A stretch of 64,000 nt of DNA from Sphingobacterium sp. lm-10 (GCF_023554555.1 NZ_JAMJWC010000002.1:558001-622000); one strand, 5' to 3'. Positions 50,779 to 60,179 are shown, counted from the stretch's first letter. The notes: a model not told the origin generated them from the letters alone. A program made the numbers and translations.

Positions 50779-51279
50779 CTAAAATATCAGATTTTCTTTG
50801 GATTTCAATACTATTGGGTCGATTTCTTTTGCTAGAAGTATATCTGCGACACTCTTTAAGCTTTCGATTAATATTTTTAAATCGTCTTGATCGATAAAGT
50901 GTTTAATCAGGATAAAGTAGTCAAAATTGGGTGCCTCAGATATAAGCAGACCACCTTCTTCACTACGATTGCTGATCAAGTAATACTCGTGATCGTACGT
51001 AGCATTGACATACCGGAAAGTCGTGAAATGTTGAGTTGTTGCCGCCTTGCCACGCTTTTGTTCATAGATAATGTGGTAGTCCATTTCATTCCGAGACTTA
51101 TCTTTTGGGATACCCTTATGATCAATGTAGTCTTCTTTTCCGTGGGTAAGCTGTAGGTTGGTGTGTTTATTTACAAAATGGCAAAGGCGATAATCCCGAA
51201 GAGAGGAACTAATGCCTATCAGCACAAAATCCAACTCGAGATCAAAATCTGTTTCCAGCTTAAAAGTAATTTTACTCAC
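50779..51279 (-). CDS. IPExxxVDY family protein
   Basis: A 166-residue protein of the IPExxxVDY family, a Bacteroidota-restricted group of unknown function often encoded near pyk. The naming motif is only partially conserved here (APNFDYFILIKH). The start is a GTG at 51279 giving MSKITFKLETDFDLEL. A -7 box TAACTTTG (51305-51312, minus strand) lies 25 bases upstream. It is separated by 114 bases from pyk on the same strand and may share its transcript. Confidence 0.8.
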   Translation of the reverse strand: MSKITFKLETDFDLELDFVLIGISSSLRDYRLCHFVNKHTNLQLTHGKEDYIDHKGIPKDKSRNEMDYHIIYEQKRGKAATTQHFTTFRYVNATYDHEYYLISNRSEEGGLLISEAPNFDYFILIKHFIDQDDLKILIESLKSVADILLAKEIDPIVLKSKENLIF

Positions 51280-51499
51280 ACGCGATCGGCTGTTGTTGCA
51301 GAGGCAAAGTTAGTGTTTTCGGATAGAACCCCTTTCGTGATGTAGGTTTAAATTTATATTATTTGATTGTTTAGGCAATTTAAAGTTGCGAAGTCGTGTA
51401 ATAATGCCTAATATTGGTTGTATATAGTCTGTGAAAGGTACTTCTGCAAAACAACAGCGCAGCTGATTTGTTCTTTATTTGTATTTCTCAAAATCGCAG

Positions 51500-51530
51500 T
51501 TTGATTTTTGAGTAAATTTATTTTTCTTTG
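51500..51530 (+). promoter_or_regulatory. Candidate acpP promoter
   Basis: TTTG at 51500-51503, 19-base spacer, then TTTCTTTG (51523-51530), one mismatch from TAnnTTTG. Predicted leader about 30 nt. Confidence 0.5.
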
Positions 51531-51563
51531 CACAGATTTATTAAACAATTAAATTAGAGAATC

Positions 51564-51800
51564 ATGTCAGATATCGCATCAAGAGTAAAAGCTATTATCG
51601 TTGAAAAATTAGGTGTTGATGAAAATGAAGTTACACCTGAAGCTTCTTTCACTAACGATTTAGGTGCAGACTCACTTGACACTGTTGAGTTGATCATGGA
51701 ATTTGAAAAAGAATTCAACGTTGCTATTCCAGACGATCAAGCAGAAAACATCAGTACAGTTGGTCAAGCTATCACTTATTTAGAGAAAAACGTTAACTAA
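51564..51800 (+). CDS. acpP: Acyl carrier protein
   Basis: A 78-residue acidic four-helix carrier protein of type II fatty acid synthesis. The 4'-phosphopantetheine attachment site is Ser37 in [13 protein letters not shown]. It is encoded 26 bases upstream of fabF, the usual pairing. Confidence 0.97.
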   Translation: MSDIASRVKAIIVEKLGVDENEVTPEASFTNDLGADSLDTVELIMEFEKEFNVAIPDDQAENISTVGQAITYLEKNVN

Positions 51801-51826
51801 CATTTGTATTAGGCCAAGCATAATTA

Positions 51827-53080
51827 ATGGAGCTTAAAAGAGTAGTTGTTACAGGATTAGGCGCACTTACACCTATTGGCAATACCGTCTCAGAGTACTG
51901 GGATGGTTTGATAAATGGTGTAAGTGGCGCTGCTCCTATTACGCATTTCGATGCATCAAAGTTCAAGACCCAGTTTGCTTGTGAAGTAAAGGGCTTCGAT
52001 CCGCATGAATTTATGGATCGGAAAGAGGCACGTAAAGTAGATCCGTTTGTGCAATATGCTATTGCTTCTACGGATGAAGCGGTCAAAGATGCAAATCTTG
52101 ATTTTGAAAATTTAAACAGAAATCGAATTGGCGTAATCTGGGGATCAGGTATAGGCGGACTTACAACTTTCACGGAAGAAGTAGTTAACTATTCCAAAGG
52201 AGATGGTACACCGCGATTCAATCCCTTCTTTATTCCAAAGATGTTGGTAGATATCGCGCCTGGTCATATCTCTATGCGGTACGGCTTGCGGGGTCCTAAT
52301 TTCTCTGCGGTTTCCGCTTGTGCTTCATCAACGAATGCCCTAATTGACGCGTTTACGTATATTCGAATGGGTAGAGCGGATGTGATTATTACAGGTGGTT
52401 CGGAGGCGACTGTGAACGAAGCGGGTATCGGTGGTTTTAACGCCATGCATGCTTTATCCACACGCAACGATGATCCTTCAACGGCTTCACGCCCGTTCGA
52501 TAAAGATCGTGATGGCTTTGTGTCAGGAGAGGGTTCTGGAGCAATCATTTTAGAAAGCTTAGAGCACGCTTTGGCTCGTGGAGCCAAGATCTATGCGGAA
52601 GTAGTAGGTGGCGGCATGAGTGCCGATGCATACCATATTACCGCTTCTCATCCAGAAGGACTAGGCGCTAAATTGGCCATGACTATGGCGGTAGAAGACG
52701 CACAGATGGAATTTTCGGATATTGATTATATCAACGTACATGGTACTTCTACACCGGTAGGTGATATCAGCGAAACGAAAGCGATTGTAGACCTGTTCGG
52801 TGAACATGCGTATAACTTGAACATCAGTTCGACGAAGTCAATGACAGGTCATTTGCTCGGTGCTGCAGGTGCGGTAGAGACAATTGCTTCTATCCTGGCT
52901 GTAAAGAATGATATTGTCCCACCGACTATCAATCACTTTACAGACGATCCGCAGATCGACAGTAAATTGAATTTTACTTTCAACAAAGCGCAGAAGCGTG
53001 TGGTGAATGCCGCACTCAGTAATACATTTGGCTTCGGCGGTCACAATGCGACCGTAATTGTCAAAAAGTATAAAGCGTAA
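51827..53080 (+). CDS. fabF: 3-oxoacyl-ACP synthase II
   Basis: A 417-residue beta-ketoacyl-ACP synthase elongating acyl chains with malonyl-ACP. The Cys-His-His triad is visible: Cys in SAVSACASSTNALI, first His in NVHGTSTPVGD, second His in KSMTGHLLGAAGAVE. The C-terminal SNTFGFGGHNATVIVKK is intact. Cotranscribed with acpP; a terminator hairpin follows. Confidence 0.97.
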   Translation: MELKRVVVTGLGALTPIGNTVSEYWDGLINGVSGAAPITHFDASKFKTQFACEVKGFDPHEFMDRKEARKVDPFVQYAIASTDEAVKDANLDFENLNRNRIGVIWGSGIGGLTTFTEEVVNYSKGDGTPRFNPFFIPKMLVDIAPGHISMRYGLRGPNFSAVSACASSTNALIDAFTYIRMGRADVIITGGSEATVNEAGIGGFNAMHALSTRNDDPSTASRPFDKDRDGFVSGEGSGAIILESLEHALARGAKIYAEVVGGGMSADAYHITASHPEGLGAKLAMTMAVEDAQMEFSDIDYINVHGTSTPVGDISETKAIVDLFGEHAYNLNISSTKSMTGHLLGAAGAVETIASILAVKNDIVPPTINHFTDDPQIDSKLNFTFNKAQKRVVNAALSNTFGFGGHNATVIVKKYKA

Positions 53081-53115
53081 TGGTTATTGTATTATACAAG
53101 TAATAAAGAATTGGG

Positions 53116-53150
53116 TAGGTAGTCTTCGTAAAGAGACTACCTATTTCTTT
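53116..53150 (+). terminator. Terminator after fabF
   Basis: 10-bp stem TAGGTAGTCT (53116-53125) / AGACTACCTA (53134-53143), followed by TTTCTTTT. Confidence 0.75.
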
Positions 53151-53162
53151 TAAGGATCGTGC

Positions 53163-53900
53163 ATGGCGCTCAACGTTTATAAATTATACCTCTCTCCCAA
53201 ACGGAAATATTACAAGAAGTTGAAGAATATACTGGGATTTGTACCCGGTAATATCAAACTCTATCAGATGGCGTTCCGGCACAAGTCGGTCGCGATAGCT
53301 ATCAAAGAAGGGGTGAAGAATAGCAACGAAAGGTTGGAATTCTTGGGAGATGCCGTATTAGGTTCTGTAATAGCAGAGCTGTTGTTTAAATTGTATCCTT
53401 ACAAAGGGGAGGGATTTCTTACCGAGATGCGTTCTAAAATTGTATCTCGAGCGAATTTAAATCAGCTGTCTCGCAAGTTAGGGCTGAACGAACTGATAGA
53501 ATACGATAAACGTCTAATTCATTTTTCCGCCAAACAGGGTTCTCTACTTGGAGATGCTTTTGAAGCCCTGATCGGTGCTGTCTATCTAGATAAAGGTTAT
53601 GTTTTTACCCGTGAATTTTTATTGGAGCGAATTGTGAAGGCGCATGTGGATATTCACACATTGGAAATGACGGAGACTAATTTTAAAAGTCGCTTGATCG
53701 AATGGTGTCAACATAATAATAAGGAAGTCGCATTTGAACCTACAGCAAATCCTGCTGGTGAAACAACCAAACTATTCTCGGTACGCGTGATGGTGGATGG
53801 AGAAGAATGTGGAATTGGTCGCGATTTTAACAAAAAAAGTGCGGAAAAATTAGCCGCGGAAAAGGCTTGCGAACATCTTAAGATTCTGGATGTAGTATAA
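53163..53900 (+). CDS. rnc: Ribonuclease III
   Basis: A 245-residue endonuclease cleaving double-stranded RNA in rRNA and mRNA processing. The catalytic signature NERLEFLGDAVLGSVI (Glu59, Asp63) and the second acidic pair in LLGDAFEALIGAVYLD are intact. A double-stranded RNA-binding domain fills about residues 170-245 (FNKKSAEKLAAEKACEHL). It follows acpP-fabF, a common bacterial gene order. Confidence 0.96.
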   Translation: MALNVYKLYLSPKRKYYKKLKNILGFVPGNIKLYQMAFRHKSVAIAIKEGVKNSNERLEFLGDAVLGSVIAELLFKLYPYKGEGFLTEMRSKIVSRANLNQLSRKLGLNELIEYDKRLIHFSAKQGSLLGDAFEALIGAVYLDKGYVFTREFLLERIVKAHVDIHTLEMTETNFKSRLIEWCQHNNKEVAFEPTANPAGETTKLFSVRVMVDGEECGIGRDFNKKSAEKLAAEKACEHLKILDVV

Positions 53901-53949
53901 AGCGACCATCTTGGGTGCCTAAACCTTTTTACATATCATTTTCTTCTAT

Positions 53950-53957
53950 TACCTTTG
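53950..53957 (+). promoter_or_regulatory. -7 box abutting the hisS start codon
   Basis: TACCTTTG, exact TAnnTTTG, ends 4 bases before the hisS ATG at 53962. A start site 5 bases downstream would be the A of the start codon. Confidence 0.45.
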
Positions 53958-53961
53958 CCCC

Positions 53962-55362
53962 ATGGCACAAGTAAAACCTACCCTGGCAAAGGGTACGCGC
54001 GACTTTTCTCCTGCTGAGATGGAGAAACGTAATCATATCTTCGATACGCTACGCGCTATCTTCCGCAAGTATGGGTACAATGAGATCCAAACTCCTTCTT
54101 TTGAGAACTTAACAACCTTAACCGGTAAGTATGGTGAAGAAGGCGATCGGTTGATTTTTAAAATATTGAACTCGGGAGATTATTTGGCCAAAGCATCCGA
54201 GGTGCTACTATCCGAGAAAAATTCACTCAAACTCATTCCGCAAATTTCCGAAAAGGCATTGCGCTACGACCTTACGGTACCCTTTGCGCGTTATGTCGTG
54301 ATGCATCAAAATGATATCACGCTACCTTTCAAAAGATTTCAAATCCAGCCAGTGTGGCGTGCAGACCGACCACAGCGTGGTAGGTACCGTGAGTTTTATC
54401 AATGCGATGTGGACGTGGTGGGTTCCCCGTCTTTGCTCAATGAAGCAGAATTCGTGCTTATCTATCATGAAGCACTTCGTGCACTGGGTTTGTCTGATTT
54501 TACGATTAAAATCAACAACCGAAAAATCCTTTCTGGTATCGCCGAAGTCATTGGCAAACCGGAACTGATTGTGGATATGACCGTAGCGATCGATAAGTTG
54601 GATAAAATTGGACTGGAAGGTGTCAATAAAGAGCTATTGGACCGCGGTTTTACAGATCACGATCTGACCGTGTTGGAGCCTATCATTTTGTTGGCCGGTA
54701 CCAATGTAGAAAAGCTGGACGCCTTGAAGACGGTATTGGCTTCTTCGGCTGTAGGTTTGGATGGAGTGACAGAACTCGAAGAAGTTTTTGCGTACATCAG
54801 TGCCTTGGATACCACAGGTGAGGTGCTTGCTCGGTCTGTAGAAGTGGATATTACGCTAGCACGTGGGCTCAACTACTACACGGGCTGTATCTTTGAGGTA
54901 AAAACCAATGAAGTGCAAATGGGCAGTATTGGCGGAGGCGGGCGCTATGATGACCTGACGGGAATGTTTGGTTTAAAAAACCTAACAGGTGTAGGTGTAT
55001 CATTTGGTGCAGATCGTATCTACGACGTGCTGGAAGAATTGGGCTTGTTTCCTGAAAAATCGGCGGCATCCACACAGGTACTTATCAGTAACTTCGAAAA
55101 AAATTTAGAGATGCATACCTTACCTCTTGTACACCGTTTGCGCGCTCAGGGAATCGCTGCAGAGATGTACCCCGAGCCATCCAAGCTCAAAAAACAAATG
55201 AGCTATGCCAATGGCAAAGGAATTCCTTTTGTCTGGCTAGTGGGAGAAGAAGAGGTGAAGACAAATACCATCGCCGTCAAAGATATGCATACGGGTGAGC
55301 AAGTGATCCTCGATGAGGTTGCTGCCATCGAAAAAATACGATCTTCGATATCTCTGGGATAA
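53962..55362 (+). CDS. hisS: Histidyl-tRNA synthetase
   Basis: A 466-residue class II synthetase. It has the N-terminal KGTRDFSPAEMEKRN, motif 2 region LRYDLTVPFARYV and QPVWRADRPQRGRYREFYQC, the histidine-specific RGLNYYTGCIFEV, and motif 3 GGGGRYDDL. The anticodon-binding domain occupies the last 95 residues. An exact -7 promoter box sits right before the ATG. Confidence 0.96.
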   Translation: MAQVKPTLAKGTRDFSPAEMEKRNHIFDTLRAIFRKYGYNEIQTPSFENLTTLTGKYGEEGDRLIFKILNSGDYLAKASEVLLSEKNSLKLIPQISEKALRYDLTVPFARYVVMHQNDITLPFKRFQIQPVWRADRPQRGRYREFYQCDVDVVGSPSLLNEAEFVLIYHEALRALGLSDFTIKINNRKILSGIAEVIGKPELIVDMTVAIDKLDKIGLEGVNKELLDRGFTDHDLTVLEPIILLAGTNVEKLDALKTVLASSAVGLDGVTELEEVFAYISALDTTGEVLARSVEVDITLARGLNYYTGCIFEVKTNEVQMGSIGGGGRYDDLTGMFGLKNLTGVGVSFGADRIYDVLEELGLFPEKSAASTQVLISNFEKNLEMHTLPLVHRLRAQGIAAEMYPEPSKLKKQMSYANGKGIPFVWLVGEEEVKTNTIAVKDMHTGEQVILDEVAAIEKIRSSISLG

Positions 55363-55410
55363 TATCGTCCGATCGGCACAAGCCATGGCACATATGTCAT
55401 GATTAATTAT

Positions 55411-55418
55411 TAGATTTG
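55411..55418 (+). promoter_or_regulatory. Candidate pdhA -7 element
   Basis: TAGATTTG, exact TAnnTTTG, 33 bases before the pdhA ATG. No clear -33 TTTG. Confidence 0.35.
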
Positions 55419-55451
55419 TAGTCAGAATAATAAGAAATTCAATACTTAGAA

Positions 55452-56447
55452 ATGAGTTCAACACCTATAACGAAAGAAACTTATCTAGAGTGGTATAAAT
55501 CCATGCTGCTCATGCGTAAATTTGAAGAGAAAGCAGGCCAGCTATATGGACAGCAGAAAATTCGTGGTTTTTGTCACTTGTACATTGGTCAGGAAGCGGT
55601 AGTTGCGGGTACTATGTCGGTAATCAATCCGGAAGATTCTATGATTACGGCTTATCGTGATCACGCACACGCTTTGGCTAAAGGGATATCAGCCGATGCC
55701 TGTATGGCAGAGCTTTTTGGTAAAGCAACAGGCTGTTCAAAAGGTAAAGGCGGATCCATGCACTTCTTTTCTAAGGAACACAAATTCATGGGTGGCCATG
55801 GTATCGTTGGTGGACAAATTCCATTAGGTGCAGGTATCGCATTCGCGGAAAAATACTTAGGCACAAATAATGTAAACATTTGTTACATGGGTGATGGTGC
55901 CGTTCGTCAAGGCGCATTCAACGAAACTTTAAACATGGCAATGCTATGGAAACTACCAGTAGTATTCGTCTGTGAAAATAACGGCTATGCAATGGGAACT
56001 TCCGTACAGCGTACCACGAACATGCTAGATATCTACAAAATGGGATTAGGCTTCGATATGCCAAGTGCTCCAGTAGATGGAATGGATGTAGTGGCTGTAC
56101 ACAATGCTATGGACGAAGCGGTACAACGCGCACGTGCTGGAGAAGGCCCAACTTTCTTGGAGATCCGTACGTACCGTTACAAAGGACACTCTATGTCTGA
56201 CCCAGCTAAGTACCGTACAAAAGATGAATTGGAAGAGTACAAAGGAAGAGATCCATTGATGACGGTAAAGCATGCTATTTTGGAAAACAAATACGCCGAC
56301 GAAGCGTGGTTTAAAGAAATAGAAGATGGTGTAAAGAAAGAAGTAGAGCAGTCCGTAAAATTTGCAGAAGAATCTGAATACCCAGATGCATCTGAAATCT
56401 ACAAGGATGTCTACGTACAGGAAGACTATCCATTCATAATGGATTAA
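55452..56447 (+). CDS. pdhA: Pyruvate dehydrogenase E1 component, alpha subunit
   Basis: A 331-residue thiamine-diphosphate-dependent subunit of the pyruvate dehydrogenase complex. Signatures are GFCHLYIGQEAVVAG, the YRDHAHALAKG active-site segment, GGSMHFFSKEHKFMGGHGIV, the ThDP motif GDGAVRQGAFNETLNMA, and the phosphorylation-loop region RYKGHSMSDPAKYRTKDE. The E2 gene follows after 45 bases. The beta subunit gene needed for the alpha2beta2 enzyme is not in this window. Confidence 0.95.
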   Translation: MSSTPITKETYLEWYKSMLLMRKFEEKAGQLYGQQKIRGFCHLYIGQEAVVAGTMSVINPEDSMITAYRDHAHALAKGISADACMAELFGKATGCSKGKGGSMHFFSKEHKFMGGHGIVGGQIPLGAGIAFAEKYLGTNNVNICYMGDGAVRQGAFNETLNMAMLWKLPVVFVCENNGYAMGTSVQRTTNMLDIYKMGLGFDMPSAPVDGMDVVAVHNAMDEAVQRARAGEGPTFLEIRTYRYKGHSMSDPAKYRTKDELEEYKGRDPLMTVKHAILENKYADEAWFKEIEDGVKKEVEQSVKFAEESEYPDASEIYKDVYVQEDYPFIMD

Positions 56448-56492
56448 TAAATAAGATAATTACTTTAACTAAATAGATTAGAATCCTACCAA

Positions 56493-58202
56493 ATGGCTGA
56501 AGTAGTAAAAATGCCCAAAATGAGCGATACCATGACCGAAGGGGTTATCGCAAAATGGCACAAAAAAGTGGGCGACAAAGTAAACTCTGGCGATTTGATC
56601 GCAGAGGTCGAGACCGATAAAGCAACCATGGACTTCGAGTCCTACCAAGAAGGTACCCTCCTTTATATTGGCCCCAAAGAAGGCGAAGCAGTAGCAATCG
56701 ATGCTGTTATTGCTGTTCTTGGTGAAGAAGGAGAAGATTATGAAGCCTTGTTGAAAGACGGTGGTTCTGCTTCGACTGAAAGCAAATCGGAAGAGAAATC
56801 CGACGATAAGGAAGAAAAAAAATCCGAATCATCCGATAAACAAGAAGATACGGAAGAACAGGATACGGAAGAAGAAGGCGATACAGCAGGTGATGATGTT
56901 ACGGCAGAAGACCTTGGTGTAACCGTAGTAACTATGCCTTTGTTGAGTGATACCATGAAAGAAGGTGTTATCGCGCAATGGAATTTCAAAGTAGGTGATG
57001 CCATCAAATCTGATGACGCCATTGCAGACGTAGAGACCGATAAAGCAACAATGGAAGTTACTGCCTATGCAGACGGTACTTTATTGTACATCGGTGTAGA
57101 GGCAGGTGATGCAGCGCAGGTGAATGAGATTATTGCGATCGTAGGACCTGAAGGAACAGACATCAAGCCGTTGTTAAACAAGAAATCTTCTGGATCAAAA
57201 GCTGCTTCTTCGGACAGCAAGAAAGAAGATAAGCCAACAGAAAAGAAAGACGATACTACTGCAAAAGAAGAAGGCTCGGAAAGCGCGTCTTCATCTGATG
57301 ACGCTCGTGTGAAAGCCTCTCCTTTGGCCCGCAAAATTGCAAAAGATAAAGGTATTGATCTGGCTCAGGTGAAAGGATCTGCAGAAGGCGGCCGCATCGT
57401 GAAGAAAGACGTAGAAGATTTCACGCCTTCGGCGAAAGAGTCTGCTCCTGCTAAAGAAGCTTCGGCGCCAGCGGCATCTTCAGAAAAAACAACGATCAGT
57501 ATTCCTCAATACATCGGAGAAGAGCGTTATACAGAGAAACCTGTCAATCAAATGCGCAAAACTATCGCACGCAGATTGGCAGAATCATTATTCACTGCAC
57601 CACATTTCTACCTAACGATTAGTTTGGATATGGACAATGCAATGGCAGCTCGTGCTCAAATCAACGAGGTAGCTCCAGTGAAAGTATCTTTCAACGATAT
57701 CGTAATCAAAGCGGTAGCTGTAGCCTTGAAAAAACACCCAGCGGTGAACTCTTCTTGGCAAGGAGACAAAGTGAGATACAATGAGCACACGAATATTGGT
57801 GTAGCGATTGCGGTTGAAGATGGTCTTTTAGTACCAGTGGTACGTTTTGCGGATGGCAAGTCCTTGTCACACATTTCTGCAGAAGTGAAAGATTTCGCCG
57901 GTAAAGCAAAAGCGAAAAAACTACAGCCTTCGGATTGGGAGGGTTCTACCTTCACCGTATCTAACTTAGGAATGTTTGGTATTGATGAATTTACATCTAT
58001 TATCAACTCACCTGATGGCGCGATCCTATCCGTAGGCGCGATACAGCAAGTCCCTGTCGTCAAGAATGGCGCAGTAGTGCCAGGCAATGTGATGAAAGTG
58101 ACATTGGGCTGTGACCACCGAGTAGTAGACGGCGCAACCGGCGCTGCATTCTTACAGACTGTAAAAAGTTTGATCGAATCGCCAATTCGTTTGTTGGCGT
58201 AA
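56493..58202 (+). CDS. pdhC: Dihydrolipoamide acetyltransferase (PDH E2)
   Basis: A 569-residue core subunit. Two lipoyl domains carry ETDKATM motifs with lipoyl-lysines Lys43 and Lys184. Acidic Ser/Glu/Asp-rich linkers join them to a peripheral subunit-binding domain (ASPLARKIAKDKGIDLAQVK, then EGGRIVKKDVEDF). The catalytic acetyltransferase domain ends with the DHRVVDGATGAAFL active site. It follows pdhA and ends in a terminator. E1 beta and E3 genes are absent from the window. Confidence 0.95.
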   Translation: MAEVVKMPKMSDTMTEGVIAKWHKKVGDKVNSGDLIAEVETDKATMDFESYQEGTLLYIGPKEGEAVAIDAVIAVLGEEGEDYEALLKDGGSASTESKSEEKSDDKEEKKSESSDKQEDTEEQDTEEEGDTAGDDVTAEDLGVTVVTMPLLSDTMKEGVIAQWNFKVGDAIKSDDAIADVETDKATMEVTAYADGTLLYIGVEAGDAAQVNEIIAIVGPEGTDIKPLLNKKSSGSKAASSDSKKEDKPTEKKDDTTAKEEGSESASSSDDARVKASPLARKIAKDKGIDLAQVKGSAEGGRIVKKDVEDFTPSAKESAPAKEASAPAASSEKTTISIPQYIGEERYTEKPVNQMRKTIARRLAESLFTAPHFYLTISLDMDNAMAARAQINEVAPVKVSFNDIVIKAVAVALKKHPAVNSSWQGDKVRYNEHTNIGVAIAVEDGLLVPVVRFADGKSLSHISAEVKDFAGKAKAKKLQPSDWEGSTFTVSNLGMFGIDEFTSIINSPDGAILSVGAIQQVPVVKNGAVVPGNVMKVTLGCDHRVVDGATGAAFLQTVKSLIESPIRLLA

Positions 58203-58222
58203 CCCGATTTCTTATATTTAAG

Positions 58223-58248
58223 GCCACTTCAATAGAAGTGGCTTTTTT
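58223..58248 (+). terminator. Terminator after pdhC
   Basis: 8-bp stem GCCACTTC/GAAGTGGC with an AATA loop, followed by TTTTTT. Confidence 0.88.
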
Positions 58249-58280
58249 ATTACCTCGATTTTTTTAGCAAACACAGTAGC

Positions 58281-59456
58281 GTGAAGTTTATATTATCCTA
58301 TTTCTTATTTAGTGTATTAATTTGTGTTTCCTGCGCATCTTCCGAAGAAAAGCAGGCGCAAGCGGAGCAACAGCAAGCTAACCTCGACAGTATTGCGTTA
58401 GTATATGATCCGGCAAATGCCGATCCTGAAATTGATCAGTTTATGCGTAATCTCCACAGGAAGGGATTCAACGGGAATGTGTTAGTGGCAAAGAAAGGGA
58501 AAATCATTTATCAGAATGCCTTCGGCTGGGCAAACTATTTGCTGAAAGACAGTTTGAATGTAAACTCGAAGTTTGAGCTAGCATCCGTTTCCAAGCCATT
58601 AACAGGTGTCGGCGTGATGCAGTTGGTAGAAGCCGGCAAGCTTCGCCTCGATCAGACAGTAACGGAGTTTTTTCCAGAATTTCCATTTCCCGGCGTTACC
58701 ATTCAACAATTGTTGTCTCACCGGTCTGGCTTGCCCAACTACGTATACTTTTCCGAAGACCATTGGAAGGATCGTAAAAAAGGTATGAGCAATATGGATG
58801 CCATGGCTTTGCTGGCCGAGCACAAGCCTAATCGCTACGGGGCACCAGATGGGCGCTTCCATTATAATAATTCTAATTTCATGGTTTTGGCCTCTATTGT
58901 AGAAAAGGTCACTGGACAAGATTTTGCAGTCTATATGAAAGAACATGTGTTCAAGCCTGCCGGAATGAAAAACACAGCCATTCTTTCTCGCGCGGTTTAT
59001 GAAAAAATCCCTACCGATGTTATCGGGCACGACAAGACCTGGAGAAGATCCGTTGTGCAAAATTATTTGGATGGCCCAGTAGGGGATAAAGGGGCGTACA
59101 GTACGGTGCAAGACTTGTTTTTATTTGATCGTGCATTGCGCGATGGTCGCTTGCTAAAGCAAGAAACCCAAGATTCCAGTTATGTAGCGCGTAGCGATGC
59201 ACGTCGTAGTCTATTTAGCTATGGCTACGGCTGGCGTACTTTCAATCCGGCAGATAATCCAATTGTGTACCACACTGGGTGGTGGCATGGCTTTAAAAGC
59301 CTTTATGTGCGCGACCTTAAAAACGATATCACCATAGTTTTGTTAACTAATATGGCAAACGGAAGTTTAAATCAGTTAGACGACTTGTATAAAATTCTGA
59401 AAATGCCTATTTTGAGACAAAACGCCTACAATTCAAATGGCGATTTGGTAAACTAA
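58281..59456 (+). CDS. Beta-lactamase-family serine hydrolase lipoprotein
   Basis: A 391-residue lipoprotein (lipobox LICVSC, Cys18) of the class C beta-lactamase/D-Ala-D-Ala peptidase superfamily. The catalytic SxxK is Ser102-Val-Ser-Lys105, the YxN motif is Tyr195-Asn-Asn197, and HTGWWHG near the C-terminus is the third motif. Such proteins are usually esterases or peptidases; drug resistance should not be assumed. The start is a GTG at 58281. A CoA-binding gene follows 17 bases later. Confidence 0.9.
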   Translation: MKFILSYFLFSVLICVSCASSEEKQAQAEQQQANLDSIALVYDPANADPEIDQFMRNLHRKGFNGNVLVAKKGKIIYQNAFGWANYLLKDSLNVNSKFELASVSKPLTGVGVMQLVEAGKLRLDQTVTEFFPEFPFPGVTIQQLLSHRSGLPNYVYFSEDHWKDRKKGMSNMDAMALLAEHKPNRYGAPDGRFHYNNSNFMVLASIVEKVTGQDFAVYMKEHVFKPAGMKNTAILSRAVYEKIPTDVIGHDKTWRRSVVQNYLDGPVGDKGAYSTVQDLFLFDRALRDGRLLKQETQDSSYVARSDARRSLFSYGYGWRTFNPADNPIVYHTGWWHGFKSLYVRDLKNDITIVLLTNMANGSLNQLDDLYKILKMPILRQNAYNSNGDLVN

Positions 59457-59473
59457 ATAAACTCGGATACGAT

Positions 59474-59833
59474 ATGAAAAAGACATTGATCTTAGGCGCG
59501 AGCACCAACCCAGCAAGATACTCATACTTAGTAGCGAATAAACTGACGCGCAAAGGGCATACCATCGTTAACGTTGGATTGAAACAAGGAGCGGTAGCAG
59601 GAGTAGACATTGAACCCGCAGAAAAAATACATACAGATATCGATACCATTACACTGTATGTAGGGCCTAGAAACCAATCTGTATATTACGATTATATTCT
59701 TGAAACCAAGCCGAAGCGATTGATTCTAAATCCAGGAACGGAAAATCCGGAACTGAGCGAAAAAGCGACAGCTGCTGGTATTGAGGTCGTAGAAGCATGC
59801 ACTTTAGTAATGCTGAATACAGGCCAGTTCTAA
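59474..59833 (+). CDS. CoA-binding protein (Rossmann fold)
   Basis: A 119-residue stand-alone CoA_binding-fold protein. It begins with the nucleotide loop LILGASTNPARYSYLVANKL and continues with GHTIVNVGLKQG and the family-typical LILNPGTENPELSEKA. The family resembles the N-terminal domain of succinyl-CoA synthetase alpha, but the cellular role is unknown. Cotranscribed with the serine hydrolase lipoprotein. Confidence 0.9.
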   Translation: MKKTLILGASTNPARYSYLVANKLTRKGHTIVNVGLKQGAVAGVDIEPAEKIHTDIDTITLYVGPRNQSVYYDYILETKPKRLILNPGTENPELSEKATAAGIEVVEACTLVMLNTGQF

Positions 59834-59854
59834 AAAGGCATAGGAAAATACAGT

Positions 59855-59899
59855 AACAAGTAGCGGCGGTATTCATCTAGGATGCCGCCGCTACTTGTT
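59855..59899 (+). terminator. Terminator after the CoA-binding gene
   Basis: 15-bp stem AACAAGTAGCGGCGG/CCGCCGCTACTTGTT (59855-59869, 59885-59899), followed by a short T-rich stretch. Confidence 0.85.
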
Positions 59900-59984
59900 T
59901 TATGTAGGATAGATCTTCGAGCTTATATAAAGTGTTTGAGGAATTGGGTAGGAGGTTTGTTAGGTCAAAGCGGTGCTAAAAGTC

Positions 59985-60108
59985 ATAAAAAAGAAACACC
60001 TGAAGCGGGGAACTTCAGGTGTTTCACTAACTAACCAATTATTAACCTAAATTATGAATACTTGTACATCTTCAACATCTGTGCCATTTTGAAAAGCATA
60101 TTACCGTT
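59985..60108 (-). ncRNA. Candidate small RNA or leader-peptide transcript
   Basis: A perfect 12-bp hairpin (AAACACCTGAAG/CTTCAGGTGTTT, 59994-60024) is followed on the minus strand by CTTTTTTATG, a good terminator orientation, yet no annotated minus-strand gene lies within 1.2 kb upstream of it. A short open frame on that strand (60052-60099) would encode MLFKMAQMLKMYKYS. The 5' end is a guess. Confidence 0.35.
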
Positions 60109-60171
60109 TAACAAAATTTAACACACGTCATAACACCGATTTTCTGCTATTAGGTCTTGTAGCAATTGCTG

Positions 60172-60179
60172 TATATTTG
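60172..60179 (+). promoter_or_regulatory. -7 box close to the WYL regulator start
   Basis: TATATTTG, exact TAnnTTTG, ending 7 bases before the ATG at 60187. The transcript leader would be very short. Confidence 0.4.

Noticed and set aside
58281..59456. Beta-lactam resistance gene
   Set aside because: The fold is beta-lactamase-like, but the lipoprotein form and broad family do not support antibiotic hydrolysis.
60040..60096. Short plus-strand frame after AACCTAAATTATG, resembling a SusC-type leader
   Set aside because: It encodes only 12 residues before a stop and no SusC or other large gene follows.
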